Shown piece after piece: positions 1 through 12,700 of a stretch of DNA of 64,000 nt. The position numbers and the translations under genes are program-made. Origin of the DNA: Saxidomus purpurata. Its lineage: Eukaryota > Mollusca > Bivalvia > Venerida > Veneridae. The notes below the pieces were generated by a model. That model saw only the letters and a program-made list of their open reading frames with translations, had not been told where the DNA came from and searched no databases. The stretch is taken from the NCBI GenBank assembly GCA_022818135.1, contig JAFMSR010000018.1, forward strand, positions 17,036,286 through 17,100,285, in the 5' to 3' direction. Position 1 is the stretch's first letter. The number at the start of each line of letters is the position of its first letter.

Positions 1-451
1 TAACTGCGATTTTCTCGAAAACATAAAAATGCTACTTGGCACCTTATTGCACTAAGCGGGCGTTAATATAATATTAGAATTATAATTAGAAACATGGGTT
101 TTCCGTGCATCTATTTTTAGAATTGTTGCTACCTGACGTAATTATTTTCTCGTTTACTTCGTGTGAAAACAAGTTAAGTTGACTGAAGCTAATCAATTAA
201 TATTTCGTTGACAATCGCAGAATCGTTGGTGTACTGTACTCTGGAAGTTTCTGAAGTGTGACAAATAAATATTACATGTACATACGGAAATCACTGGAAA
301 TCAGTTGTACATCATTCTATACTATATGCTGGAGTGATCTATATTCATATTTATATTTGTTTGAATATTCAGTAGACTCTAGTTTGGATTCAAGTGAATT
401 CTAGAAAATTTATTGACAGACAGACCTATTGAATTGTAAGTAAGTTTGTTA

Positions 452-768
452 ATGGCAATAATGCACAATAAGCACCTGTTGTATCATGGGATGTTTGCTA
501 CAGCTGCATCTACTATGGGCTTCAAGCCAGATAAACCAGATGAACCAGATGGAGGCCTTCGCAGAAACTCTGAATACTTAAACATGTTAGATATTCCGAA
601 TGACAATCATAGAACTCCGTTCTTTAAGAACATCTTGTCGGGTCCGACAAGGGAAGAGACGCAAGAAGAAGGGAGGGCACTGTTGGGAAAGTTTATTTTC
701 GATGAAATTGATCGAGAAGAAGGTTTGGACACGCCAGACGAAATAAAAGTGGCACTAGATCAACTTTG
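452..768 (+). CDS. BAX: BAX-like exon 1 (N-terminus and alpha-1 helix)
   Basis: Coding part of exon 1, residues 1-105 plus two bases. ATG at 452 is the first in-frame methionine; another at 461 is possible. An acidic, proline-containing linker (FKPDKPDEPDGG) precedes the predicted alpha-1 segment. The donor after 768 is GTAATT, a weak but acceptable site. An unspliced transcript would stop at 770-772. An inverted copy lies at 24722-23396, split by a transposon. Confidence 0.8.
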
Positions 769-3700
769 GTAATTTAATATGTTTTCCTTTTGATAGAAAC
801 AAACAGAAACAGAAGTTGGTGTCATTTGCATATAAAAAACTAGTCATAACTGCTGCATTTTTTTTTATACTTTAATCAAATAGTTTTATAACATTACACG
901 GACTTCGCTCTATACGTTATTAACAAGATGGCGGTTGTTCCTCCTCGGGCTGCGTTGCTATGCCCGAGCAGGTGCGCGCAACAGTAAATGCCCGGATGTC
1001 CGACCTGATCAATAATCATGCATATAGATCTATGTACAAACAAGGTCTTTCAAATAGTATGGTCCGGAAACGAGCGTAATACGATAAATAACCTGCCACC
1101 GATCACGTGACAAACATCCGGGTACCCGCCATTTTGGAAAAAGAAAGAAATTATTGATACTTTATATATACGTATATCTCGATATTTTACCAATCAATTT
1201 GACCAACAAAGTGATCCTTAATACAATATATGCATTCCCTTATCATTAAATATTTTATATTTTACCGATGTTTCATTTTAGGTGGATTTACGCATTGGAA
1301 AGTTGACCTCATACGAACGGTTTTTTCACAAATGACCAAAAGCCGAAAACCGACCTGATTTTAGGGCTTCTTTCCTACTTGCATGGTGTTCATGGGATTG
1401 ATGTAACATCCTGTTCTCATAGATTTAAGTCTAATGTACGTCTGTTATGTCTTAGATTTTCGTATTTCACCCGTATTTTAATTTTCTGGGACGGTTAGAT
1501 CCGTTCAAAATCTAAAAATGGCGTCAATGGTGATTTTTTTTTTTCGCGATACGATGATATTTTGTGCACAGGTTTTCACTATAAATTTAAGGTCAAATGC
1601 TGGAAAATTGCTAATTAAAATGTAAATTAAGAGTTATTTTTGAACGGATATGAATTAGATTTTCGTTTTTTTTATTTTATAACATAATAACGTACAGTTT
1701 TGTAAGACCAGTATCGCGAGTCAAATTACCATCCATCGCTAAAACGCGCAAGACGGAATAGCATGGACCGTGTTTAACTCACGTTAAAGATAATAGTTAA
1801 TTATATATAGAGGTTTTAATTTCACAGTTTTACAGAAAATTTCATCAGCTTTCCAATTATACCATTTTTTTAATTAAATGTGGTATTTAAATGACACAAT
1901 GACGGGCAGTTTTGCATACAACTATCGGACAAATACCAGTTTATTCGATCGGCGTGATAAAATGCACGGCGTGATAAACTGCAGGTAAAAATCGATAACC
2001 GAGACAAGATTATCAGTACGATAAGACATTTATAGAGACCTTGGTACAAATAATATCTTTTATCAATTATTCAATTAAATTGTTTTAGAATACAGCTTTT
2101 GTAAATTTGATTCATATTATTGTACTTTGAACAAGATTTTAGATTATTACCAATCCTTGAAATTTGGTTAACAATCCGTAAATATATTTACAGGCAAGCC
2201 GGTAATATATACACTTGACATATCTCATTACTGTACCCCATGCTAAACGTGAACTTTTTCCCCATGTACAATACGTCAATGCATAAGTCCATGCTGATTT
2301 GTGCCGTGTGCAGGTAATACACTTGACATAACCCCGTTACTGTACCCCGTGCTGAACGTGAGCTTGTTCGCCGCGTACACAATGTCAATGTATACAAGTC
2401 CGTGCTGATTTGTGACGTCACGCAGTGACATTGAGGTATCATAAGGATTTGAAAGTCTGGTTACGTTCAGCCGTTAAATAAAAAAACATAAACGGAATCT
2501 TTCACTATTTTAAAGAAAGAGAAGGGTAATAAAATTGTTATTTGTCTTTTGACGTGATAGATCTATATGGGGATATATTACCAGCCTCGGCATAATATAA
2601 CCATCGCCTAATGGCTCGGGTAATATACAGATATCACCGATCACCGGTACACTATCTTTGAGGTCTTCAAAGTTTTAAACAGGAACAAAATAAATCTTAT
2701 ATTTTTTATTTATCTTTTTCCTTTCACATGTATTGCATGTTATAAACAAATATAATTTCTAAAAACTTCTCGCCTTAAAATGCTATGACCTAATTCTCAC
2801 GACCAATGTGTCCGCCCTGTAAACATAAAATATTACCTTTTCAAATATTACTGTGCAAAACTTCTTACCAAAAGTTAAAACATACCAAACAACAAACATA
2901 ATGCTTTGAATCTACTGAACACCGAGTTTAAAACCTGAGAGTTGAGTAAATATTTCATATGATGTAAACTGTATGGAATATTTAAAAAAATAAAAAAAAA
3001 TTTCGTTTTCTGAACTTAATGACGATGCCATGCAAGTCCTTAACACAGCAACATCATTATCACAGTCAGGAAATAAAAATGTATCTTTGTCTGTAACATC
3101 TCTATATGCATTCCAAAGAATATAAAGGTTGTAGAGTCTTCTCTTTGGATGTTTTTTTTTCTGACTTGTAGGGTTGGAAACTGAAAAATAAATCAAACAT
3201 AAACAAGAAAATTATAACTTAACAGTTATATGAGACGATTACTGTATTACATTACAGTGTACAGAATAATGGCCACGGCTGTACTTCAACAGGCTGAGCA
3301 TATCTCCCGATTGGGGTTACCGGTATATACCCCGAATGAGCTAAAACAGCCCGATGGCACTAAAACGTCAACAATCGAAAAGTACAATTTTTTAAATAAC
3401 GTTTTTTTTCAAAGAAAAAGCGCAAGTTAAATTTTCACAGAATATTTATCTGATCTATATACAGACCTGATAAAAACATAACTTTCTGGTTTTTCAGCTG
3501 GTAAAAAAAAATGAAATTTCACCAACAAGATATTGACATGAAATTTGCCTTACAATAATTTAAACATACTCAGTACACTGAAAAAAATAACATGCGCTTT
3601 TTCCTAACAAAAGATATTAAAAAAATTGTATTTTTCTATTGTTTTTCCTGCATATTCAATATTTAAAAATGACGTCATCTTACGTATACCATCGCTAGAT

Positions 3701-6700
3701 CTCCCATAACTAACTCACTGTTACTGCATGGAAAAGCAGACTAAAAATTGTGTAGTCTGACAGGGTTTTAATTTTTCGTAACTACCACCATTTTTGCTTT
3801 TTTGTACATGTCAACATGTTTGGTTCGGACTGAATTCCTTCATTGTCTGGCTGATTTTGTTTATAATTATGAGTGAAACATTACATTATATTCAAACCTT
3901 TCAAATAAAACCTGAAAACCAAGGGAAATTGACCGATTAACGGAAAATCAACAGTTGTCAAACTTTTGACACTTGTTTTTGTACTGATAAATTACGGCTT
4001 TCGGATAATTTGCGGGTTTTCCACGAGGTATAAAATAATTAAATATTCAAATTAGACTTTTTTCCGGCATTTCGGTTTTTAATCATTTCTAAAGCGAAAT
4101 AAATCGGTACCATTCTTGGGCTGAGTTAGCGCTTCATAAATATTCATTAGATTCATTCAAGGGACGCAACTCTAATTGATTTTGCATTGCTTATGTGGGT
4201 CATGACCGTGGTCGCTATTATAAAGCCCCAAAATCGTTAATACAAACAGGCTATACTATGTAGCCACAACGCTATCAATATATCAATAATATAGTTTCTT
4301 CGGCCATTCATAAAAATACAACAACTCAACTAAGAAGATCGATAGAACGAATCCTAGTGGAACTCCAGTTCCAATATGGCGAGTGTTCCACTCACAGCAA
4401 AATAATAACAAAAGCGCGAAACTGACGTCATACTCCATACGTGCTATATCATTGTAGCGACTAACTACTGGCTTCGGCAGATAACACTTCATTGCATCGA
4501 ACAAATAAAATAGAAACACGCATGCGCTACACTGACTTCATATATATCAGTGCTACAGCATTGTAACTGCTTCTATTACCTTATCCACATAACGCTTTGT
4601 TGCATCGAACTAAAGTTTAAAGGTCATTTTGTCCGTTTTAGTAATACAAAAGATATATATCCATAGTAATTAATGTTATTAAATATCCAAAAATAACTTT
4701 CGTCCCGAAAAATATTGGTATGAATTTAGCTCAGTACCTGAAAAAAATCGGACACCACGTGTTTTATGACGTCACTATTTCTTTACATGAACGCCGAGCA
4801 CTTGTTTTCCATTTTAGTTTTGGATATTTTCTACACAATCGGCAATACTGAGAAAGTTTATCAAATACTTCCATTATTTTATTTAGTCTTGTTTAATGAC
4901 TGAAACAGAATAGAAATAAACTTGATATTATTTTTGTTTTTAACCTCAGAAAGAAGATTGTTTCACATTTTTTATGATGAAAGATGGCGGGAAAAAATTG
5001 TCAACAAAGTGAACCGGAATAGATACGTGCGCGTGAGTAATTCGGATATTTCGAATTGCACCGGTGAAACATTACCACCGGTAAAACGTGATCAAGTTAT
5101 ATAAGTCTAGGTGGGTAATATCTCCCCATATACCACTTCAAATAACATATATTGGACATTTTCCACTGTTGTGGAATATATTTTTCACATTTTACTAACG
5201 TTGGTCTAATGGCTATTGTATTTAGGCTACCTCTTATCTAGAAAACTTGAGTTTTAATGCTGATTTGACCACAATAATTGTGACCTTTGACAAGGCATCT
5301 AACACCACATAATTTATGCTTCTGTCCAACAAGATATAAACTTGTAACCACCCCACTGATGCTATTCATCAACTGTAAGACTAAGTGTACCCTGCTGAAC
5401 ACGTGTACCTCTTCTGATCATAGCAAAAAGGTCAATTTATGTACTGCTCAGTACATTTATCTCAAACTGTTTCACTGAAGTAGATTCAAATAGATCTAAT
5501 CAGTAAACTGTCTTTGATTGAGTACATGGTATCTCAGATTCATGAATGCATACAGATAAGTGAACAAACCACTCTTATACACATACATATGAATTTGATA
5601 GCCCAAACTCTGGCTATGTTGACCATTACTTGCCAGCATTCTAGCTGTCTTTGTTTCAATGTTTATGTGGTGTAGGGCAGGGTACTTCTCAGAGGTTGTG
5701 GGTTAGAATCCCAGCAGCAGCATTTGACCATGACCTCCACAATTCCTTCTTTCGGTGTAAGTCACCGAGAAGTTGCTTGAACTTGTTTTAGAATCAATAT
5801 ACAAGATGAAAAGTTTTATTTAAAGTCGGTGGTTATTAACAAATAAACAATAGCTATGAATAGCTATTGACCGACATACATAACTGATTTAAAGTACAAT
5901 AATCTTTCTTATTACTTTTTCAGTACACCACAAGGCTATGCCAACCCAACCTGGGCTAAAGCAGGTCAGCAGTTGCGTCGATTAGCAGATGAATTTCAGA
6001 GAAGTAAAGAAAGAAGTGAGGTTCAAAGACAAGCAGCTGAGGTAGATAAAAATTCTGTGATTCATTCACACCTTACTTACTTCACTGGGTTTATACTTAG
6101 GTCTGAGTCTGTTTGCCCTGAAGGGGCATCTATGGCCGACCCCAGCATTTCTCCCATAATGCTGTAGAACTTGAATTTATTGTCTAAAAGGAGATTTTTT
6201 GGTAGGAGGTGCGACCCTCCTACATGTAATTGCCAAATGATTTTAATTTTGCTTGTCAAATGAACGGTAGAGCTGCGGCAAATTTTGCCTAGACAAATGC
6301 TAGATGGCTTTTCCCCTTGAAAGGGTAAATAGCTAGAGGTTTGTTTTATTCACACCGTAAAAACTTAATGTGGTGAATTTGTCAAAAAAACTCAACTACC
6401 GGTATATGTTTGCAGTGTATGATTTTTGGATATGAAATCCATAAGCTATTCGGGCCAGCACTGCCTGGACTGTTACTGGCCAGAAAGCATTTTAACTGGC
6501 CCGAAAAATAATAAGGGTGTTCACAGAAAGCATTTTCACTGGCCCGAAAAATAATAAGGGTGTTCAGTAGACTTTGAAACTCAAAGGCCATTGACACTTC
6601 AGCCTAAATTTTCAAGGGTCAAAATCAAATTTTCAACAGTCAAGGTGAGAATTTTTAGGTATGAGCCACAGGTCATAGGGTTCAGGTCATATATTGTATA

Positions 6701-9700
6701 GTCTTAATACTCTTAAATTACCTTCTTTCCTAGCCTACATCAGCTCAAAAGTATGTTGTACCCCGTTTGTCACATATTTTCAGAATGTAGGACATTATCC
6801 CCTAGGACAATATCCCCTTGGCTCTTTTTTGCTTAGGAGGACAATATCCCCTTGAGGATTTTGCAAAGGAGGACATTAGCCCCTTGCTAAATTTGAGAAG
6901 GAGGACATTATCCCCTTTTCCCTAGGACATTATCCCCTTGATGATTTTGCCAAGGAGGACATTAGCCCCTTCTATGGTATGGAGACATTAGCTCAATCAT
7001 CCTTGATTTGATTTGATTTGAAGCAAATTTTATAAAGGTCCATCTATAAGAGCAAATATGTTAGCTTGTATTTGTGGATGAGACCTCAAGGACAATAGCC
7101 TTTTAAAAATTATTCTTTTTGAATGTAATTATCACTTAATTTGTATTTAAATAAGATGTGTGAGAGTTTTTGCAGGAACAATGTCTATGTTAAATAGGTG
7201 TTAATAAACAAATTTTAAATACAAAGAGCTTGTGTACTGCTTTTCAATTTAATTAATTTTTGCAGGAATATTGACTAGACTTAACAGATGTTGGCAAAAG
7301 TCAACAATTATTTTATGATAGACTAATTTATAGATAGCCATAATTAGCACATTTATTGTATGGATTAATGGATCAAAGGCCACTTTTGTATCCTTAATAA
7401 GAATATCAAAATATATCTACCACATCCATTATTACTTTTAAATATGCATTCTTATAGCAAGTTTGTTCTTTGAATACTTGACTGTTGTCATTATACTTAC
7501 AGCAGTATCAGTTGATAGTATAACACGACACAGTGTACCCTTACGTTGTTTTTTTACTACCACAAGTACTTATAATCAATTCCATATTACAGAATGTAAT
7601 GATTGAATATTCATTTTCCCAGATAATATATATGGGAAATGAGCAATTACTGTCAAATTTAATGCACTTTGTGTTTAAAACAATTATAAGAATAAATAAC
7701 ACATTCTTTTCATTCAAAGCAGCTCGCTCTCAGATTTTGGTAAAAAAATTAAGTTTTTCAAACCATACATAAATAACATAATTTAGAACATATAAAAACG
7801 CTCCAGTAAAAATTCCTGTCAGGTGCTACCAAATTCCAGTGTAAACATATAGTGTTGCAGTGCCGTGTATCCGACATTTTCAATCGATTTCTACCTAGAT
7901 TTTTGCTTATATTTTGATTCTAGCCTTTAATTTTATATTTATGTATAAGTATGTTACTTTAAAAAAACAACAACATTTTTTCAACAGTAACTTAGAGCGA
8001 ACACCTTTAAAACCATTTTCAGCATTATATTATTAATCACAGATTTATTAGCACATTCTTTTCAATAAAGACATAATCAGCACTAATTTTCAGCAAAACT
8101 TATTCCAAACTCCTTTTGATGTTAGTGAAAACTGTGAATCCTTACTTTTATATTTTTTCAATATTATTAATTTTCACGAACTGTTTGTATCAGATTTTCT
8201 TAAAATCAAGTGTATTTTTTTAGTTTTTACATTAAAATCAACATATGTAAGAAGGGGATAGTGTCCTAGAGAGAAGGGGCTAATGTCCTACTTTGCAAAA
8301 TCATCAAGGGGATAATGTCCTCCTCAAATTTAGCAAGGGGCTAATGTCCTCCTTTGCAAAATCATCAAGGGGATAATGTCCTCCTAAGCAAAAATGAGCC
8401 AAGGGGATAATGTCCTAGGGGATAATGTCCGTTTACCATATTTTCACGACCTCGCATGTCCCTGAAGGTATGACTTCACTAAATCGGTGGGACTTGGAAC
8501 CAGCCAATTTGTGTAGGGAACTTGCGGACCTATTAGATATCTGTGGTCTCTGATTGGTTTAAAATGATTAGTAGCACTAAAGTTTTCTAGAATTAAAATC
8601 GAAAGTACAATGGTTGAACATAACAAAAAAATAGTTTATTAATTTTCTGATTAATTTTACGGTGTTCTGTGGCTATCTGAAAATATTGATTTTTTTGACA
8701 GAATGTAAACAAAAATCCTACAGACGAGGGGGTGATGTCCTACTGGTGCAATTTTCGGCTATAAAGTATCACTATATGTATATAAAAAAGGGCATTTTTG
8801 GGTGTGACTAAGGTGGTTCTACAGATTTATTGGGGTGTAACTACTCAACGAATGTTTTGGTATGCGGACCGTGCTTAAATGTTATACAGTAAGTCTATGG
8901 GAAAAGATTTAGTGTAGTCATACCTGAATGTCGTCATTTTTTTCGCGACTTTAACAGTTTTAATAGAAAAATTGTCCAAAAGAATGTTCAAATTATGATC
9001 AGCATTAACAAATACTGAAAGTTATTGACACAAATTTAGAAAGAGTTGACGCGGGAGTAAAATCGCGGCACTTCGAGTGATTTTACAGGTAAATGAACGG
9101 GTTTACGGGACATATATATCAAATTTATTATATCCAGTAGAAATGTGTCTACACGCGAAATGTTTTTGAGTTGTATGCATGTTATATTCAAAAATATTTG
9201 CCGACCGACGTACATTTGTATAGCGTGTTCAATATATTTTATCACCAAAAATAAAACTTACTCATAACATTATATATTCGGTAAACGGACATTATCCCCT
9301 AGGACATTATCCCCTTGGCTCTTTTTTGCTTAGGAGGACAATATCCCCTTGATGATTTTGCAAAGGAGGACATTAGCCCCTTGCTGAATTTGTGAAGGAG
9401 GACATTATCCCCTTGATGATTTTGCCAAGGAGGACATTATCCCCTTCTCCCTAGGACATTAGCCCCTTCTTACATATTTGATATGGTACCAATATTGATA
9501 CTTTGAACATCCAAAATAAGTGTTGATTTAAGGTAAAAACTATAAATATAGACTTGATTTTAAGAATATCTGATACACAAAATAAAAACAGTTGGTGAAA
9601 ATTACTAATATTGATACCTTTAACATCCAAAATTAGTGTTGATTACATTAGAATCAACTGATTAAGAAATATAAGTGATGTTTGATGTGTGCTATGAAAG

Positions 9701-12700
9701 CAGTTTATAGTGTGTTGTTTCTCTATTGTTGTGCTAAACAAGAAACAATTTATATATACATATCTATATATATCAGTGAATGTGCTTGCTGTGTTCAATC
9801 ATTTTGAGAAAAATGTCTGAAATAAAAAATATATAATCATTTCATGTTGCTTTGAATTGTGTTTTATTATTCACATGGATGTGGTAGATAGATTTTAATA
9901 TTCACCCTATCATTAAGCATACAAAAGTGGCCTTTGATCCATTAATCCATACATTTAATGTGCTAATTATGGCTAATTATAAATTAGTCTATCATATAAT
10001 AATTATTGACTTTTGCCAACATCTGTTAAGTCTAGTCAATATTCCTGCAAAAAGTAATTAAATTGAAAAACAGTACACAAGCTCTTTGTTATTCAAATTT
10101 GTTTGTTAACACCTTTTTAACATAGACATTGTTCGTGAAAAACTCTCGCACATCTTCTACAAATTAAGTGATAATTACATTAAAAAAGAATAATTTTCAA
10201 AAGGCTATTGTCCTAGGATGATTGAGCTAATGTCTCCATATGCAAACTATAGAAGGGGCTAATGTCCTCCTTGGCAAAATCATCAAGGGGATAATGTCCT
10301 AGGGAGAAGGGGATAATGTCCTCCTTCACAAATTTAGCAAGGGGCTAATGTCCTCCTTTGCAAAATCATCAAGGGGATATTGTCCTCCTAAGCAAAAAAG
10401 AGCCAAGGGGATATTGTCCTAGGGGATAATGTCCTACATTCTATATATTCCAAACTATTATTTTAATAATCCAAAATTATCAGACTATTGTCTTGAATTA
10501 CTTTTTCATGTCTCAAACTGTCAAATATCTCGGTCTGTTTGATGCCACGCGCTTCACTAAGATCAAACAAAACTCACATGTACAATGTGCGTCGGCGTTT
10601 GTTCTTTGATCTCGTAACACCTGCGGCTTTATCTTTATGAATAAAATAGGTTGCAGTAAATATTTCGGCAAAGGTTATTCATTAAAATAAATAGTAGAAA
10701 ATTGTTACTGGAAAAACGTTGGCTTTGACAGTTGATGGAAACAATTAATGACTAAAAAACGTACACGCTGCAACGCAGCGATTTTCTTTAAAACAGAACG
10801 TTTTGATTTAAATACAGAACAATTGGAAATGTTAATTGATAAATACTTTTTGCATTCACAACTCAGTCAGTGTTTTAATGTTTCCGGCAGTCTGTGAATT
10901 ACAATACGTTTGCTCATTATCCGTGTTACAAACTCCGTCTTTGAAATTCGCCGGGGTCTATTATTTTCAGTTTTATGATTGTTTATCAATTAACACCTTT
11001 GATAACGACCGAGACGAACATGTGTTAGTTTACACGTAGTGGCTAATTAGCTCCGCCTTCTTTCGTATATTAGCCAACAGACGACAATCGAGTTTTGACT
11101 GACGGCGAAATCGCCAAGATTTGTAGCCACGCTCCATCTACTTTCATATGTTAGCCAATAGACGACATAGAAAATAAAAAGAATAATTTCCTGGTTTATG
11201 TGACATCAAATCAATTATGTACGTTTTTCGTATGAAAATACAAGACTTATCCAGTCAGCGAAAAACGTTCCCTGAAAATCCACAAGCCAGTCGGACTTGT
11301 GCTCTTGCAGTTTTTACCGGCCAATAAGATAATCTAGTGGCCTCGGGCCAGCGCACCACCGCTAATTTCGAAGACTGTGTTTGAATTGCAAAGATTAATT
11401 ATTAAAATGGTACTGTCAGTTAAAACATATTTTTGTTTATTATTACATAAAAGATTAATAATTCATGGTCATGAAAACAGCTTTTTGTAACACAGTCACA
11501 TGAAGTTTGGACCCCGAAAAATATTTTTTATAAAACACCCCGGACCGACTATCAAGCATATATAAAAGCAATGTATTGTGGGGGTACAATTCGTCACTCT
11601 TATGACATTTCTAGTTATTGGCTCGTTAGTCATTCAGGCAGTATTTTTTTAAAGTCTGCCGGAAGTATTATATATGCTTGATAGTCGGTCCGGGGTGTTT
11701 TATAAAAAATATTTTTCGGGGTCCAAACTTCATGTGACTGTGAAATCATTCACATTTGGACAGATTCATATTGTCAAAACATGTAAACACTTGATCGTCT
11801 ATATAAATGAAACATGGCACATGATTATTGATCTGTTGGTTGGTCAGTAAACCAGTCTGGTTCTGCCTGACAGTACTTTGAGAACAATCTGTTGGTTGGT
11901 CAGTAGACCAGTCTGGTTCTAATCTGACTACTCTGACAACAATCTACTCTTAAAAAGTATGAAGTGTTTTCTTTTTAAATTTCAGTTTACAGAAAACAGT
12001 GATGGGGTGACACAGGGTCAGTTTAGAGACTTGTTGTCACAACTGCTTGGTGAGGGAATAACAAAGGATAGAATTGTTGTTCTTTTCTTTTTCTGTTCAG
12101 ATGTTGCCATAAAAACGCTCAAAAGGAAGGCCCAATCGAGTGTGCATCTTTGTCAGCAGTTCATTCAGTGGTCGATTGACTTTATCACGGAACGCGTGTG
12201 CTCATGGGTGCAGGCTAATGGAGGTTGGGTAGGTACCATAGCAGCATAGTCATTTTATTAAAAAACTTTCTCGGTCATAGTAAAGTTTTTTCTTTTTTCA
12301 TGCACTGACTTGCAATATTGTTGCCTGAAATATTTGCGATGTGTGTAAGGCTGCTTTCCAAGGGTATATACCTCAACCTGCACCATGTTTTGCTGACTTC
12401 ACGAGCATAAAACTAGTTTATTTTAGTATCATGGGTACTGATACAAGATAGAATTTTAATGATGATATAGTTTTCAAATGGTGACAGTGATAAAAATGGA
12501 TCTAAATAAAAACTAACTGTTGTTTAGTTAGTCCAGAATAGTAATTAAGGAATATTAGCACTTAAATTCAACATTCTTGAATTTTAGAAGTAATACGGTT
12601 AAAGTACAATAATTATTATTTTCCTTGAATTGCAGGGAGCTATTTTCAATTCAACATTACCTGTTGTTGGCCGCGTTGCTCTCTTCTTTGGTGTTGGTAT

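Larger units (their letters stand above)
769..5923 (+). other. BAX-like intron 1 (5.15 kb)
   Basis: Non-coding between donor 769 and acceptor 5921-5923. It holds a 1003-bp DNA transposon (1041-2043), a ~108-bp tandem duplication (2200-2420), a second tandem duplication (about 4400-4615) and a SINE-like tRNA head (about 5670-5775). Two AAGATGGCGG motifs (near 927 and 4981) resemble YY1 sites. The entire intron is repeated in the inverted arm. No conserved protein is recognised in it. Confidence 0.75.
5..7607 (+). repeat. Left arm of giant inverted duplication
   Basis: Pairs as reverse complement with 16559-25170. Positions add to 24166 for most of the arm, 24164 inside 1041-2043, and 25174 beyond the extra transposon in the right arm, so small indels and one 1010-bp insertion account for the offsets. 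Several 60-78-codon stretches are identical between arms; only scattered substitutions were seen. Homology is lost at 7607, inside a MULE-like element. It starts at about position 5, but only four bases precede it, so this outer edge is poorly defined. Confidence 0.95.

Noticed and set aside
2188..2442. Minus-strand 84-codon frame duplicated in the other arm
   Set aside because: Lies on a two-unit tandem duplication; its presence in both arms reflects the inverted duplication, not selection.
3230..3430. 66-codon frame identical in both arms
   Set aside because: Arm identity is expected from recent duplication; no homology, splice sites or start context support a gene.
6077..6597. 60-71-codon minus-strand frames in intron 2
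   Set aside because: They contain a local GGCCCGAAAAATAATAAGGG duplication and have no protein features; the mirrored copies at 17569-18089 are the same sequence.
6782..6990. CRISPR-like array of regularly spaced repeats
   Set aside because: The units are contiguous imperfect ~35-bp sub-repeats without spacers, lie at the ends of transposons in an animal intron, and recur inverted at the other terminus.
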